Origin: Isoetes taiwanensis
Lineage: Eukaryota > Streptophyta > Lycopodiopsida > Isoetales > Isoetaceae
DNA length: 64,000 nt
Reading direction: 5' to 3'
Assembly: GCA_021234155.1 (NCBI GenBank)
Contig: JAJEKV010000071.1
Span: forward strand, 4,710,483 to 4,774,482
In this document: one piece after another, positions 48,058 through 59,925 of the stretch
Layout of the letters: every line of letters starts with the position of its first letter
Numbering within the stretch: position 1 is the stretch's first letter
Position numbers and translations under genes: made by a program
Notes under the pieces: model-generated
The model's input: only the letters and a program-made list of their open reading frames with translations
What the model was told of the DNA's origin: nothing
Database searches by the model: none

Positions 48058-49280
48058 TGGTATCTGGGATCTAAATGGCTGCTATGGGCAATTTAATAGG
48101 CTAAACCTACTGATTCGATGACTAGAAGACGGTTTAGGCTATTAAATTGACTAAATACCTGATCCTTGGCTCGCTCCTCCTGCCCTGAACTCGACCATCC
48201 CCGCTGAACCGCTAGAAGATGAAGCTAGAAAGGGAAACTAACGAAGCTAGATCGCCGCATTGCAGCACTATAACCCCAAAAGCTGCTCAATGTGTTGTTT
48301 TTTGCTGTCATTTTTGCAAAAAAACAACATATAAAGACCATGTGTTGTAATGTTCCGAAAATGCTAGAAACAACTCGTATTTTTTTAGTGTGGTTTTTCA
48401 CACACAAAAGACGTGTAGTTTTCATGCGTGGATTTTAGACAAAAACAATGCGTAATTTTTATGTGTGGTTTCCCTGTAGTTTTTATAGAGAAACAACGAT
48501 AGTTTTATGTGTGGTTTTAGCTCGTAAAACAAAAAAACAACACATAATTTTAGATCGGGTCTTCACCTAAAAACAATGCATGGTCTTCATATGTAACATC
48601 TCTAGCATAGTTTTTCTTCAATTATCCACGTTATTTTCATCCTTCCACGTGTTGTTTTTTGTACAATAACACATTTTTTAATGTAGTTTTAAAGAAACAA
48701 TTTGTTGCATTCAAACAAAGACAATAAATATAAGAAACTTAAGAAATACGATTGTTTCCGGTTGTCACGAGGAAAGAGAATTACACTACATTAGTAAAAC
48801 AAAGAAATTTTTGCATTGTCTTAAAAACCAATTGGTCTCCGTGGACGCTAAAAACCTATTCTATTCTTAAAAATTAAACATAGTATATATTTCCAATTTG
48901 AAATACTACATAACTTCTTTTTAACTTTGTTGTTTTCAAAGCATACAAGAGAGCAATGTTGTAGTATTGAAGAATATGTTGCCGCCAATAATGTGGCAAA
49001 GTATTGAGAGAATATGTTGCTGCCTAAAAATGTATGAAGCTCAAGCATAGAAGCAGGCCGAGATAAGTAATTCAGATTGTAACAAAGATCAACTCGCCAA
49101 AGATATTCCAATCCTAATCTGCCCGCTTTATGTTCCGCAACATATTTCAAATGACAACCGCTTTTATGTTCTAAAAACATGGGATGAAAATGTGGGCTTC
49201 CATATATCCGCAAAGCCGTAAACAAGCGCATCAATGTGAAAGCAAAAGGACAAATATGCTTATAAAAAATATAACAAGGG

Positions 49281-49481
49281 AGATGCCAAAACAAGGTTAT
49301 GTTGTGAGAACCCAGAGAAACCAAGACAAAGATCGATGGTTGGCTATGAGAGTGTTGTTTGGCGCCGACATCGGAACGATTTGGCCATATATGGACTAAG
49401 GGATTCTTCAGATGGATCCTTGATAGACTAGCTTTTCCCGACCTGTAGTAAAATGGTGAAGAGATAGAAAGCTAACTTCAT
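49281..49481 (-). pseudogene. Receptor kinase 5' fragment, unit 4
   Basis: Homologous to 27742-27940, truncated at about residue 66, with small indels such as GGCGCCGACATCG where the gene has GCGTCAGATACTG. Confidence 0.72.
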
Positions 49482-52400
49482 CCCGATAGAGCTGCTATCG
49501 AGTTGAAATGAGCAATTTTTGAGAAGACCGCAATGTTTATTCTTGAGGAATGAAGCAAGCTACGCCTTTAGAAATCCATGAGAGGAAGAAATTTGAGCAA
49601 AGAGCAAACAAATGGCCGATCTTAAGTCGCAGAACGGCTGGGATTTCGTGCTACTCCTGGCTTAGGGCCTACAATGATTTAGAATGCGTGATCTAGAATG
49701 TTCTTGAATTATTATTTATTGGCTAAGGTTGAGCAAACAAATGGCTTTAACTTAAGCGGCAGAACGGCCTGGCTATTCGTTTAGGGCCTACAATGATTAA
49801 GAATGCGCGATGTAACGGACGGGAGGAACCCCCAACTGAGCCCGCCATCGTAATCGGCCCCTCTCGAGAGTGTCTCACCGTAAGAACTTAAGAAGGTTTC
49901 TTCTTCCTCTCATTTAATGCTCAGATAAATGACACCGACTTCCGTAAAATGCCTCTTGACGCCCGCCATAAATGCAATGTGTCATATGCTCATAATTAGA
50001 TGCCCGCCATAAATGCCATGAATGCAACGTGTCATGCGATGATAATTTTTAAGGAAGAAATTAGATGAGAACAAAAATTGATAACGTGACACAATAGGAA
50101 GGATTGGCTAAGGTTGAAAAAGTGTACAACATTAGGCCTAGTGTACAATTCTTCTACGCCCGAGTTGGACTTCAATGGAAACCTCCCCAACTTGCCATGG
50201 AACCTCCCCACATTCCCTGGAAACCTCCCCAACTTTCCGTGGAAACCTCCCTAACTTTCCCTTGTATTCAGCTCCAAGAGGTCTCCACATCAAAAAAAGA
50301 GGGAGGTTTCCATGGAAACTTCCCCACCTTCCGTGGGAAACCTTCCCATTCTTTCCGTGGAAACCTCCTCATCTTTCTCGGCATGACCCGAGAGGTTTCC
50401 AATTAAGAAGAAAAGGGAGGTTTCTATGGAGAGGTGGGGAGGCTTCCATAAAAGTAAAAAAAAAGCTCTTCTCGTGAATGCAAGTAATGCAAGATCCAAT
50501 TTTTGTTCTCATCAGAAGGATTGGCTAAGGTTGAAAAAGTGTAGGCCTAGTGTACAATTCTTCTAACGCTACCGAAGTTGGACTTCAATGGAAACCTCCC
50601 CCAACTTTCCATGGAACCTCCCCACTTTCCCCTGGAAACCTCCCCCAACTTTCCGTGGAAACCTCCCCCAACTTTCCTTTACGGAAAAGAGGGAGGTTTC
50701 CATGGAAACTTCCCCATTTTTCCGTGGAAACCTTTCCTTTTTTCGTGGGAAACCTCCCTCATCTTTTCTCGGGCATGACCGGGGAGGTTTCCAATTAAGA
50801 AAAAATGGGAGGTTTCCATGGAGAGGTGGGGAGGTTTCCATAAAAGTAAAAAAAAAAAAAAAAAAAGCTCTTTCTAAATTTGCACGAAGACCCTCGGCAT
50901 CTCTCTGTCCTCGTAATGCCTTAATGACGAGGCGCACTCCGTCCGTGGTTGCCAGAATCAATGACTATTTTTTTTTGAAAAGTTAAAAATTTTAAATTGA
51001 CTATTTTCTAATGACTGTTTTCTTTTCTTAAATCTCTTTTTTCTTTGCTTAATCAGCCAAAGCTCTTTTGTTTTATCTTGAGATGACAGTGGAAGAAGTG
51101 TTTTTGAACACTTAGACTAACCCGAGAACACAATACTTGAATCGGGTGAAAAGTTAAAAATTTTGAATTAATGACTATTTTCTAATGACCGCTTTCTTTG
51201 CTTAATCTCTTTGTTTTTGCTTAATCTGGCTAGAAAAAAAGCTCTTTTTGCTTGATCTTGAGATGACAGGGAAGAAGTGCTTGAACACTTAGACTAATCT
51301 GAGAACTCAATACTTGAACCGTAAAGAGACGGGGGGAGGATTATGTGCAAGCCGGAAATAAAAACCTTAATTTGTGTGCAAGCCGAAATAAAAAAAAAAA
51401 CATTAACTGGCAGAGCTTTTGCTTGATCTCTTTGCTTTTTGCTTAAAGTTTCCTTGTTTAACTGGCCGTAAAGCTCTTTGCTTAATCTGCCGTAAAAAGG
51501 TAGGCAAGCATGAATGCTCAAATCCAAAGAAGAAGAAGAGCCATAAACATTGTCGTGATCTTCAAGCATACCTAATCTTCGGGCCATCTTCATTATATAA
51601 TTTGAGCGATTGTTGAAATTGGAAACCTCCCCGATTTCTCCCCAATCCAGCGCTCTCTTCAGCCTCTAAATGCCGCCATCTTCCCCTGAGGCTCGATTTT
51701 CACTCCCCGCCAATCAAAACCAAAACAAACTAATGTATCCAAAGAATCCAATAACACAACCTTTAACAAACCGAACGCCAAAGAGGGATGCCGCCCGTAA
51801 ATCGCTTCAAGAATGTGCATGTAGAACCGAAATGGAAAAAGGTATACTAAAAGAAAGGATTAAATTTGGACGTCCCGTTCATTATGAATAGTCGCTTGTC
51901 ATAAATAGAAAGATTATTATATTTTTAGAATCTTATAGAAACCTCCCTGTGTTAATAAAAAACCCCCCCCGTGCTTTGGGCCGAAAAGTCGGGAGGTTTT
52001 TATGGAAGAAAATGGGGAAGGTTTCCAAATCCCTGGGAGTCTAACCCAAATCGACTATAATTTGAGCCGCCTACCACGCTCTTGGATATTATAAGCCTAA
52101 ATAGCTCGTTGACTTTTTTAGCACAATCATGGATTAACAATTTGGAAAGGGTAAAATGTAATCCGCCAACCGCCCTTAAATTTCAGATACCATCAAGCAA
52201 AGTAGGTCACCATTCTTGAAAAATCTTGAGCCATTCTGATCAAGAATGAAAAAATACTGCAAAACCCAGAGAAACTCCCCTGGCTTATCTTTGGTTGATA
52301 TTGGAGAACAAAATGGGATCAGCCATCCCATCCCCCCCCCTCAAGAAAGACTGTAGGAATCAAGGAGCATCCAACGACGCCCCCGATTCTCAGAGGTCAT

Positions 52401-53384
52401 AAGGGGGCAAAGAATGGCTTCCCCCATTCATTCTCCACTACATCATGTTCAAATAACATGCATTTTCCCCCTTGGTATATTAAAACCGCTAAAAAAAAAA
52501 ACACTGTGGTCGTATATTTTTGAGATTTTGCTAGCTAAACATGACGCATTTTCTAATTTTTATCGCATTGATTGGTCGGCTCTCTACAAATTTTGTCCTA
52601 ATAGCTTATGTATCACACCCCAACAAATAGCACGCTCCAATTTTTACATTATCCTATTTATTCCTTCAATTTGTCTTTTAATTCCATGGATTCCATTATT
52701 TTGACATTTTCTAATGCAAATTCATTAAGCAAAATTTCATTATTTTTGGACAATACCGAATTTATGGACCATTTTGGCTTTTCTCACATCAATGATCGCT
52801 TTCCATACACTAATTGACATCCTTCCGGCGAAAGTGTCGCAGATGCCTCAAAGAACATGCACGGGTATCTTGATAGTATTGGTATCCTCTTCTTGTTTGA
52901 TAGTTCCCAAGCATAGTCGATAATCTCTAGTTCTATGTCACCAGCGCTATTGGGACTACAAGAGAATGATGGCTAAATGTTAGAATAATCATCGAGAGAC
53001 TTATAAACAAGCAACCGCGACAAGCCCTTATTCCCGACGACATTATACATACGAAGTTTTATGTGACGCATTTAACGCCGAATAATCGCCGCCTTATTAG
53101 TCGATATATTTGAATAGTCAAGAAATTAATCGTAGAATTAGTCGGGCTTTATTAGTCATTAATTAATCAGACTAATACTCGTGGGCCTAGTCGGGCTTAT
53201 TAGTCGACATATATCATTACATCTTTTTAATTAGGTAATTCGGTATTTTATTAGTCAATGCAATAGTTAGAATATTGGTCATTATATTTGCGGGTCTATG
53301 AAGTATTGTGTGATGATTATAATGCAATAGTTAAAATATTGGTCATTATATTTGCTGGTCTATGAAGTATTGTGTGATGATTAT

Positions 53385-54373
53385 TGTGACATCCCCTACC
53401 ATATAAGGTGCACTCACCGTGATACAAATAGGGAGTTCATCCCCCATACCAGCTCCATGCCAATATAGGGCCCTCCACGATCACCGCGAACCTTGAAGAG
53501 TTCCATGTTTTCTGGGAAGAATGAAGGGGTCATTTACCCCCGCCTCCCCTCGGTCTTAATCTAGCATGAAGTGCGAAAACATACATGTCAAGAGTACATA
53601 CATCAACATCATAAGACCATCAACGGGCGATGGTTCACCCATATCCGCATAGACAAAGATCAAAGACATCACATGTGGAATCCTACCCAATGCTCTGGAC
53701 ATTGTGGGATGGACTGGACAAGCTTGGGTTCCGTGAGGTCATTGCGCATGTAATTCATGGCAATGGATTTTACCGGCATAAGAACATGGGTAGTCCACGA
53801 CCATCCTCCTCTCCTCACACTTTGCGTGAGTAGGTTGAAAAGTGTTGGGACTTGATCAGACGCCGGATCCATAGCCAAAGGGGCTATTCCCCGGTTGCAT
53901 CTCCCGGGGCCGTGTGTAGGATCACTCCCTCCGTGAGATCTACATGTCGACTCAAAGTGACTAGAGGGCCAACGCCTTATTCGACTTGAACCCAATGGAG
54001 AGTGACGCATCACTCCACGAGTAGCCGAGCCCATGCCTTGCCCACACGCCAGCGGCAAGCCATTAGACCTAGTCCACATTGATCCCCCGTAGACCTTTAC
54101 ACACCGTAGGGATCGCTCAAGAGTCGAACACTAACCTCCTTATAAGCCGCCCCGCCCCTTCACCCACAACTGTGTGTGGCTCTTGTGACATTGTGTCAAT
54201 TTACAAGTGTGGTTAAAGAGGCTAGCTAGGAGCATCAACTACCGTGCTTTAGGGTCTCTACCCCCCTTCCCAATACAATGAGTCCATAGAGATACGCCAT
54301 CATACATATCACGTAAGAACTAAAGAACAAGATCTAATCTATATCATAGAAGTTAGGTTCTTTAGTTAGATCT
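53385..54373 (+). mobile_element. LTR-like block, unit 4
   Basis: Starts TGTGACATCCCC. The primer-site word is altered to TAGTATCCGGG (54374), the only unit where it departs from TGGTATCTGGG. Confidence 0.42.
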
Positions 54374-54656
54374 TAGTATCCGGGATCTAAATGGTTAGCA
54401 GGGCAATTTAATAGGCTAAACCTACTGATTCGATGACTAGAAGACGGGTTTAGGCTATTAAATTGACTAAATACCTGATCCTTGGCTCGCCTCCCGCCTA
54501 AACTCACCATCCCGCTGAACCGCTAGAAGATGAAGCTAGAAAGGGAAACTAACGAGCTAGATCGCCGCATTGCAGCACTATAACCCCAAAAGCCGCCAAT
54601 GTTGTTTTTTGTCGTCATTTTGCAAAAACAACATATAAAGACCATGTGTTGTAATT

Positions 54657-55199
54657 CATTAGGTTTTTTTGAGATTAAAAAGGCCTTCAAAACATGCCAA
54701 CTAAGCCAAATGAAGATAAATGAACCACCAATCGAAATCGAGTCGACGGGTCTCGGGCCAAGAAATCGTTATATTCAACTTATTCGAATCACATTTCTAA
54801 GATAACCGCTGATAGAAAACCAATGAGTTGCTTAGTGTAATAGATAGATCCGTTGAGATCTTTCCAACCTTAGGTGTTTTGCACATATTTTAACCACTTA
54901 TGATTGTCAAAACTCCAAAAAATATGATTTTACCATTTTTTACCATCCTACTTTACCGGCTAAAAGATAAGCAAACCAACCAGGTTGGAAAGATCTCAAT
55001 GAGATCTATCTATTGCACCAAACAAAAGCTCATTTGGACTTTTCTATCAACACTTATGCTAGAAAAATGTGATCCAAAGTTGAGTTAGTTATAATCGCTT
55101 TTGGCCGATCGGATTACCGTTCTATTTTTGATTGGTAGTTCATATAGCTTAGTCGCAGTTCTTAGAAGGCCCTTTTATGATCTCAAAAAATCCCTAATG
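54657..55199. mobile_element. Foldback MITE
   Basis: A 543-bp element that is one long imperfect inverted repeat. Left CATTAGGTTTTTTTGAGATT pairs with right GATCTCAAAAAATCCCTAATG. The inner arms also match (left ATAGATAGATCCGTTGAGAT, right ATCTCAATGAGATCTATCTAT). It interrupts the phrase GTTGTAATGTTCCG, which is intact in units 1-3, so the insertion followed array formation. The target-site duplication is unclear (an extra T on the left and G on the right). Confidence 0.75.
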
Positions 55200-55747
55200 G
55201 TTCCGAAAATGCTAGAAACAACTCGTATTTTTTAGTGTGGTTTTTCACACACAAAAGACGGTAGTTTTCATGCGGGATTTTAGACAAAACAATGCGTAAT
55301 TTTTATGTGTGGTTTTCCCTGTAGTTTTTATAGAGAAACAACGCATAGTTTTATGTGTGGTTTTAGCTCAGAAACAAAAACAACACATAATTTTTAGACG
55401 TGGTCTTCACCTAAAAACAATGCATGGTCTTCATATGTAACATCTCTAGCATAGTTTTTCTTCAATTATCCACGTTATTTTCATCCTTCCACGTTGTTGT
55501 TTTTTGTACAATAACACATTTTTAATGTAGTTTTAAAGAAACAATTTGTTGCATTCAAACAAAGACAATAAATATAAGAAACTTAAGAAATAATGATTGT
55601 TTCCGTTGTCACTTAAGAAAGAGAATTACACTACATTAGTAAAACAAAGGAATTTTTGCATTGTCTTAAAACCAATTGGTCTCCGTGGACGCTAAAAACC
55701 TATTCTATTCTTAAAAATTAAACATAGTATATATTTCCAATTTGAAA

Positions 55748-58700
55748 TCCTATATTATAATGTTATAGGGTGTTGTATCCCCACCTAACTGACGGTGGAG
55801 ATTTCATGTAGCTATTGGATGGTCGATATTGTAGTTGGCGCTTGAAGCCCCGCAAGATCATCCGGCTTGCACCGGCTATGAATATGTTTTTGGGCTTTGT
55901 GAGCTCGGTGGTCGGGCGGCCCACGCTGATCAATTAAAATAAAAAGAGCGTAAGAGTTTTTCCTTCAAGGGAGGGCAGTTTGCTCAAGAAACGGGAGCTA
56001 GATTAGAAGAAAACCATCATTTGCATCCTTGAAGGTATCGCGGTTCGAAGTCTTAGGCATCCTGAGCTCTTAAGCAATATCAATATCAATATCCGAGCTC
56101 TTAAGCTAAACCAATGCCTTTCAAGCTCTTCAGACGACTTTCGCCATTGTTCCATCGCCTCAAATCACACATCAAGCTCTTTAAATCGGCTCGGGTTGAT
56201 CAATGCCTTGCTTTGCTACAGTTCATAGTTGAGTACATGGTTTTGCATGGTTTTGCTGAAAAAAATGAGATGCAAAATGGTACAAAAGTTGAACCTTGGT
56301 CGAGAGGGCGGGGCTTGGTGAAACTTGGTCGGATTTGTGCCTACAACCGCCGGATCACTTGGAGTTGCATGCTTATGATCGACGTAAAAAGCCTTCTCGC
56401 CATGGATTGCATTCCGTGTATCGTGGATTAAGGCTTTTGTTGGAAGCAACTATTTTATTCCGACTTGCTTAAGTAAGAGGGCATTCAAAGATTTCCTATT
56501 TACGTGTTAGGCTTCATCTAGGAGAAAAGCAGTTGAAAATGCCACAAGGCATACGGGTTGAAGCATAAATACTTTCTAAATCAAGATGTTTACTATGTCT
56601 ATCAGAAATGTATGGATTCCAAAGATCTTTGAAGGTACCCACTTCACTCTCCTAGATTTTTTACATTTATGAAGATATCATCGATATACATGACCTAAAC
56701 AAAGACAAAGAAAAAGCTTAATCATGGAGAATATTTTAGAGAAAAGATATAACCTAGAGGTAATCAAAGTTTTTTCGTCGTTGGAAATCGCTTCCTCGAC
56801 ACTGGTGGTTATGCTCACATCGAGGATGTAATGCGGAGGCAAGATGAAAGTCGGGCAGAGATACTTCTTCGTGTTGTTAAGTTGTGCCCAACATCCGCTA
56901 CATACTTGCTTCTATCCCCTCGAGCATTTGAAGCAATATTTTCAATCACTCAAAAACAAACTCCGGTGATAGCCATGGGAGTCAATCTAATAGGCAAGAT
57001 GAACTCTCCTTACAGGCTTAAGGATGTTAAATGACATGGCTAAGAATCCAAGGAATATATTAAAAAATAGGCTTTGTTCATAACTTGATAAATAGGCTCG
57101 TAATATCTAGAAGAAAGCCATGGTGAACCGCTTGAAAGCAAGAAAAGGCATTGCAAAGCTACTCAACAAGCTGGCTGAAACAGAGCACAAGAAATGATCT
57201 CAAAATATGCCATGGAAAATCTTTTGTAGCATGGTAAGAAGTGAAGTGGATCTTTCTCCTCAAGAAGCTCGCAATTTGTATACTAACAAGCTTGGCCATG
57301 GATGCAAAGGAAAGAGATAAAATAGGAAGCACCGGGTTACATAATTCCAACTTTGTGCAACTTATATTTTGTAGAAGATGTGGTTCAACTCTGAAAATGA
57401 AAAGAGAGTGAAAAATTTATGCAAAGTAAGGCAATATGCGTGAGATGCATCAGATATATTCGGCTCTCAACCTCATAGGATGAATAAAAAAATTGGTGCA
57501 GATTCTAGGAACATGCCAGATATGACGAAAATAATCTTAGTAAGTTTATAACCGTTGTCGATAAAGACATGAAGATAAGAAGGCGCCTCGCTAAAATACT
57601 CACAAATGTCCTTGGGCATATTGACATGAAGGCACATCCGTAAGCCCTTTCATCAAAGATTTGATAAATCTTTGACAATGATGGTTGGGATCTTTAAAAT
57701 GGAACAAGAATTAGCAACAATGGTGGTGGGATCTCTAAAAATGGAACAAGAATTAGCAATGGTACAAGAATCAAGATTACATATTCTCACATGCTTAGCA
57801 TGTTATTTTGGACAGATGAGCTCAAAAAATTATGCATCACAAAAAGTGCTAGAACGGTTGTTTTGATACAAGGCCGATGCAAAATTCCATGCTTAAGGCC
57901 GATGCTTAAGCTTTAAGTCCCATGCTTAGGGTTGCTAATAAGTCTATCAAAACAATGATTGTTCTTGCTTTTGGTGCTCCTAGACTGATATCACTCCTGA
58001 ATTGTGCTGCGATCTCAACCAAATAAGATATTAATGCTTTACATGTCAATACTACTTTCACAACCTTATATTATGGTCTTAGAACCACATGCTTGAGTGG
58101 CCTTAAATTTTTTCATATACATTTGAAGTTTTGACTGTTGATATTGAGAAGTCTATCTTGCATCTTTTGATTCCCTTTTTTCCACTAACATAGTACATAT
58201 TGAAGGCAGTTAGATGCCCTTACATCAAATCAAACTTTATAGTAAGTAATGTTGTCTTTTATTCCATTTTTATGCATCGAGTACAAAATGAAGAGGATGA
58301 ATGATGATGACACATGAGGATTTGTTTGCTTTGGAAATGGCAGCTAATATTCTGAGCAGCAGACAGACATTTGGTCAATGTACACACCTGAATGTACACA
58401 CTCTACTTTCTTTTGCATCTGTGTGCAAATAACAAACCCAACAGAGAAGGGAGGAGTTTTATGCCGCAACCTTATTCTTCGTGAGGGGGGCCATGGAAAG
58501 TACTTCCAACATCTAACATTTGTTCAACATTCTAGATAATTTCTAAGGTAGTTTTTGTCAGATAACTAAGAGAAGCTTATACATTGTAATTTCACATTCT
58601 ACAGGCCGTAGATGTCGCTATCGTTTGTTAAGAGAATATTGGAGACGTTGGGTTTGATGGAATTTGTTGCATGCAAAAAAGGACCTCAAAAAATAGTTTT

Positions 58701-59336
58701 ATCCTTTGACATTCTATTGTACGATGGATGAAGTGGCAACAAATTTTCGTCCCAAATATTGTATTATCACATTTTTGAAAATAAATCGTGGTTATACTGA
58801 ATATAGAACTTCAAATAGCATAGCAATAACGACAATGTTGAGAATAGCATGTTATGTGTAGCATCATAGAGGAAGGAATATAATGCCACTTGCATTAGTT
58901 TGATGTTGAACAAGATTCATTCATCCACACTACACCAAGTAATCATACCAAGATGCAAAATGTCAGTTTTACCAACATCATATCACTATGATGTTGTGCA
59001 TCACTCTTACATTAAAATTGGTAACCTTATTAGGCATAATGTATCCCATTTCACATACATCTCATATGTATCCCATTTCACATACATCTCAAACCCTAAC
59101 TGTTGGTCACTTGCATATGAGGTTTATAAAATATGTATGAAATATGCAATAAGCAAAGATTCAAATCCATACACATCAATTTTCGTAAACTTTGTAGGTA
59201 ACTTAATGATCATAGCAATGATTAACCGCCCCTCATAATGTTCAACATTTGTTGCAGCATGACGTTCATACAAGAGTTTTTAAGAAGTCAACATACAACC
59301 AACTTATGCCCAGCAACGCTGGGCACCATTACTAGT
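55748..59336 (+). mobile_element. Non-autonomous Helitron
   Basis: The 5' end is TCCTATATTATAATG, starting with TC after an A. The 3' end is CTAGT (59332-59336), with an 8-bp perfect hairpin (TGCCCAGC, AAC loop, GCTGGGCA; 59307-59325) ending 11 bases before the terminus. There is no target-site duplication: the sequence TTTGAAATACTACATAAC in units 1-3 is exactly the empty site, allowing one shared T. These are the three hallmarks of Helitrons. No Rep/helicase ORF is present, so it is non-autonomous. The interior has short ORFs (for example 56114-56431, 56831-57034) that may be captured host fragments; I do not recognise them. Confidence 0.85.
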
Positions 59337-59715
59337 ACTACATAACTTCTTTAACTTCTTGTTGTTTTCAAAGCATACAGTAGCAATGTTGTAGTATTGG
59401 AAGAATATGTTGCTGCCAATAATGTGGCAAAGTATTGAGAGAATATGTTGCTGCCTAAAAATGTGGCGAGCTCAAGCATAGAAGCAGGCTGAGATAAGTA
59501 ATTCAGATTGTAACAAAGACCAACCCCGCCAAAGATATTCCAATCCCAATCGCCCGCTTTTATGTTCTCGCAGAACATATTCAAAATGACACCTTTTATG
59601 TTCTAAAAACATGGATGAAAATGGGGCTTCCATATATATCCGCAGCTTCTAAAACAAGCAGATCAATGTGAAAGCAAAAGGACAAATATGCTTTATAAAA
59701 AAAATATAACAAGGG

Positions 59716-59925
59716 AGATGCCAAAAAAAAAAAAACAAGGTTATGTTGTGAGAACCCAGAGAAACCAAGATGTAATCGATGGTTGGCTATGAGAGTGTTG
59801 TTTGGCGCCGATAATCGGAACGATTTGGCCATATATGGACGCTAAGGGATTCTCAGATTGATCCTTGATAGACTAGCTTTTCCGACCAGTAGTAAAATGG
59901 TGAAGAGATAGAAAGCTAACTTCAT
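59716..59925 (-). pseudogene. Receptor kinase 5' fragment, unit 5
   Basis: Homologous to 27742-27940 with small indels, including a longer A run near 59723. It keeps TLIANHR and LGFSGFSQHNLVF, then diverges at the same breakpoint. Confidence 0.7.

Larger units (their letters stand above)
41453..49280. repeat. Tandem array unit 3
   Basis: Spacing 7828 bp, including a 1.5-kb insertion at 41547-43062; about 6.3 kb without it. Same internal order. Differences from unit 1 cluster at CAG/CTG words. Confidence 0.82.
49281..59715. repeat. Tandem array unit 4
   Basis: Spacing 10435 bp, of which about 4.1 kb is a foldback MITE and a Helitron; about 6.3 kb remains, matching units 2 and 3. Confidence 0.8.

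Noticed and set aside
56500-56780. A minus-strand VMYIDDIF phrase resembling the YxDD box of copia reverse transcriptase
   Set aside because: The flanking residues do not follow the family pattern and a stop codon comes within about ten codons, so it was not called.
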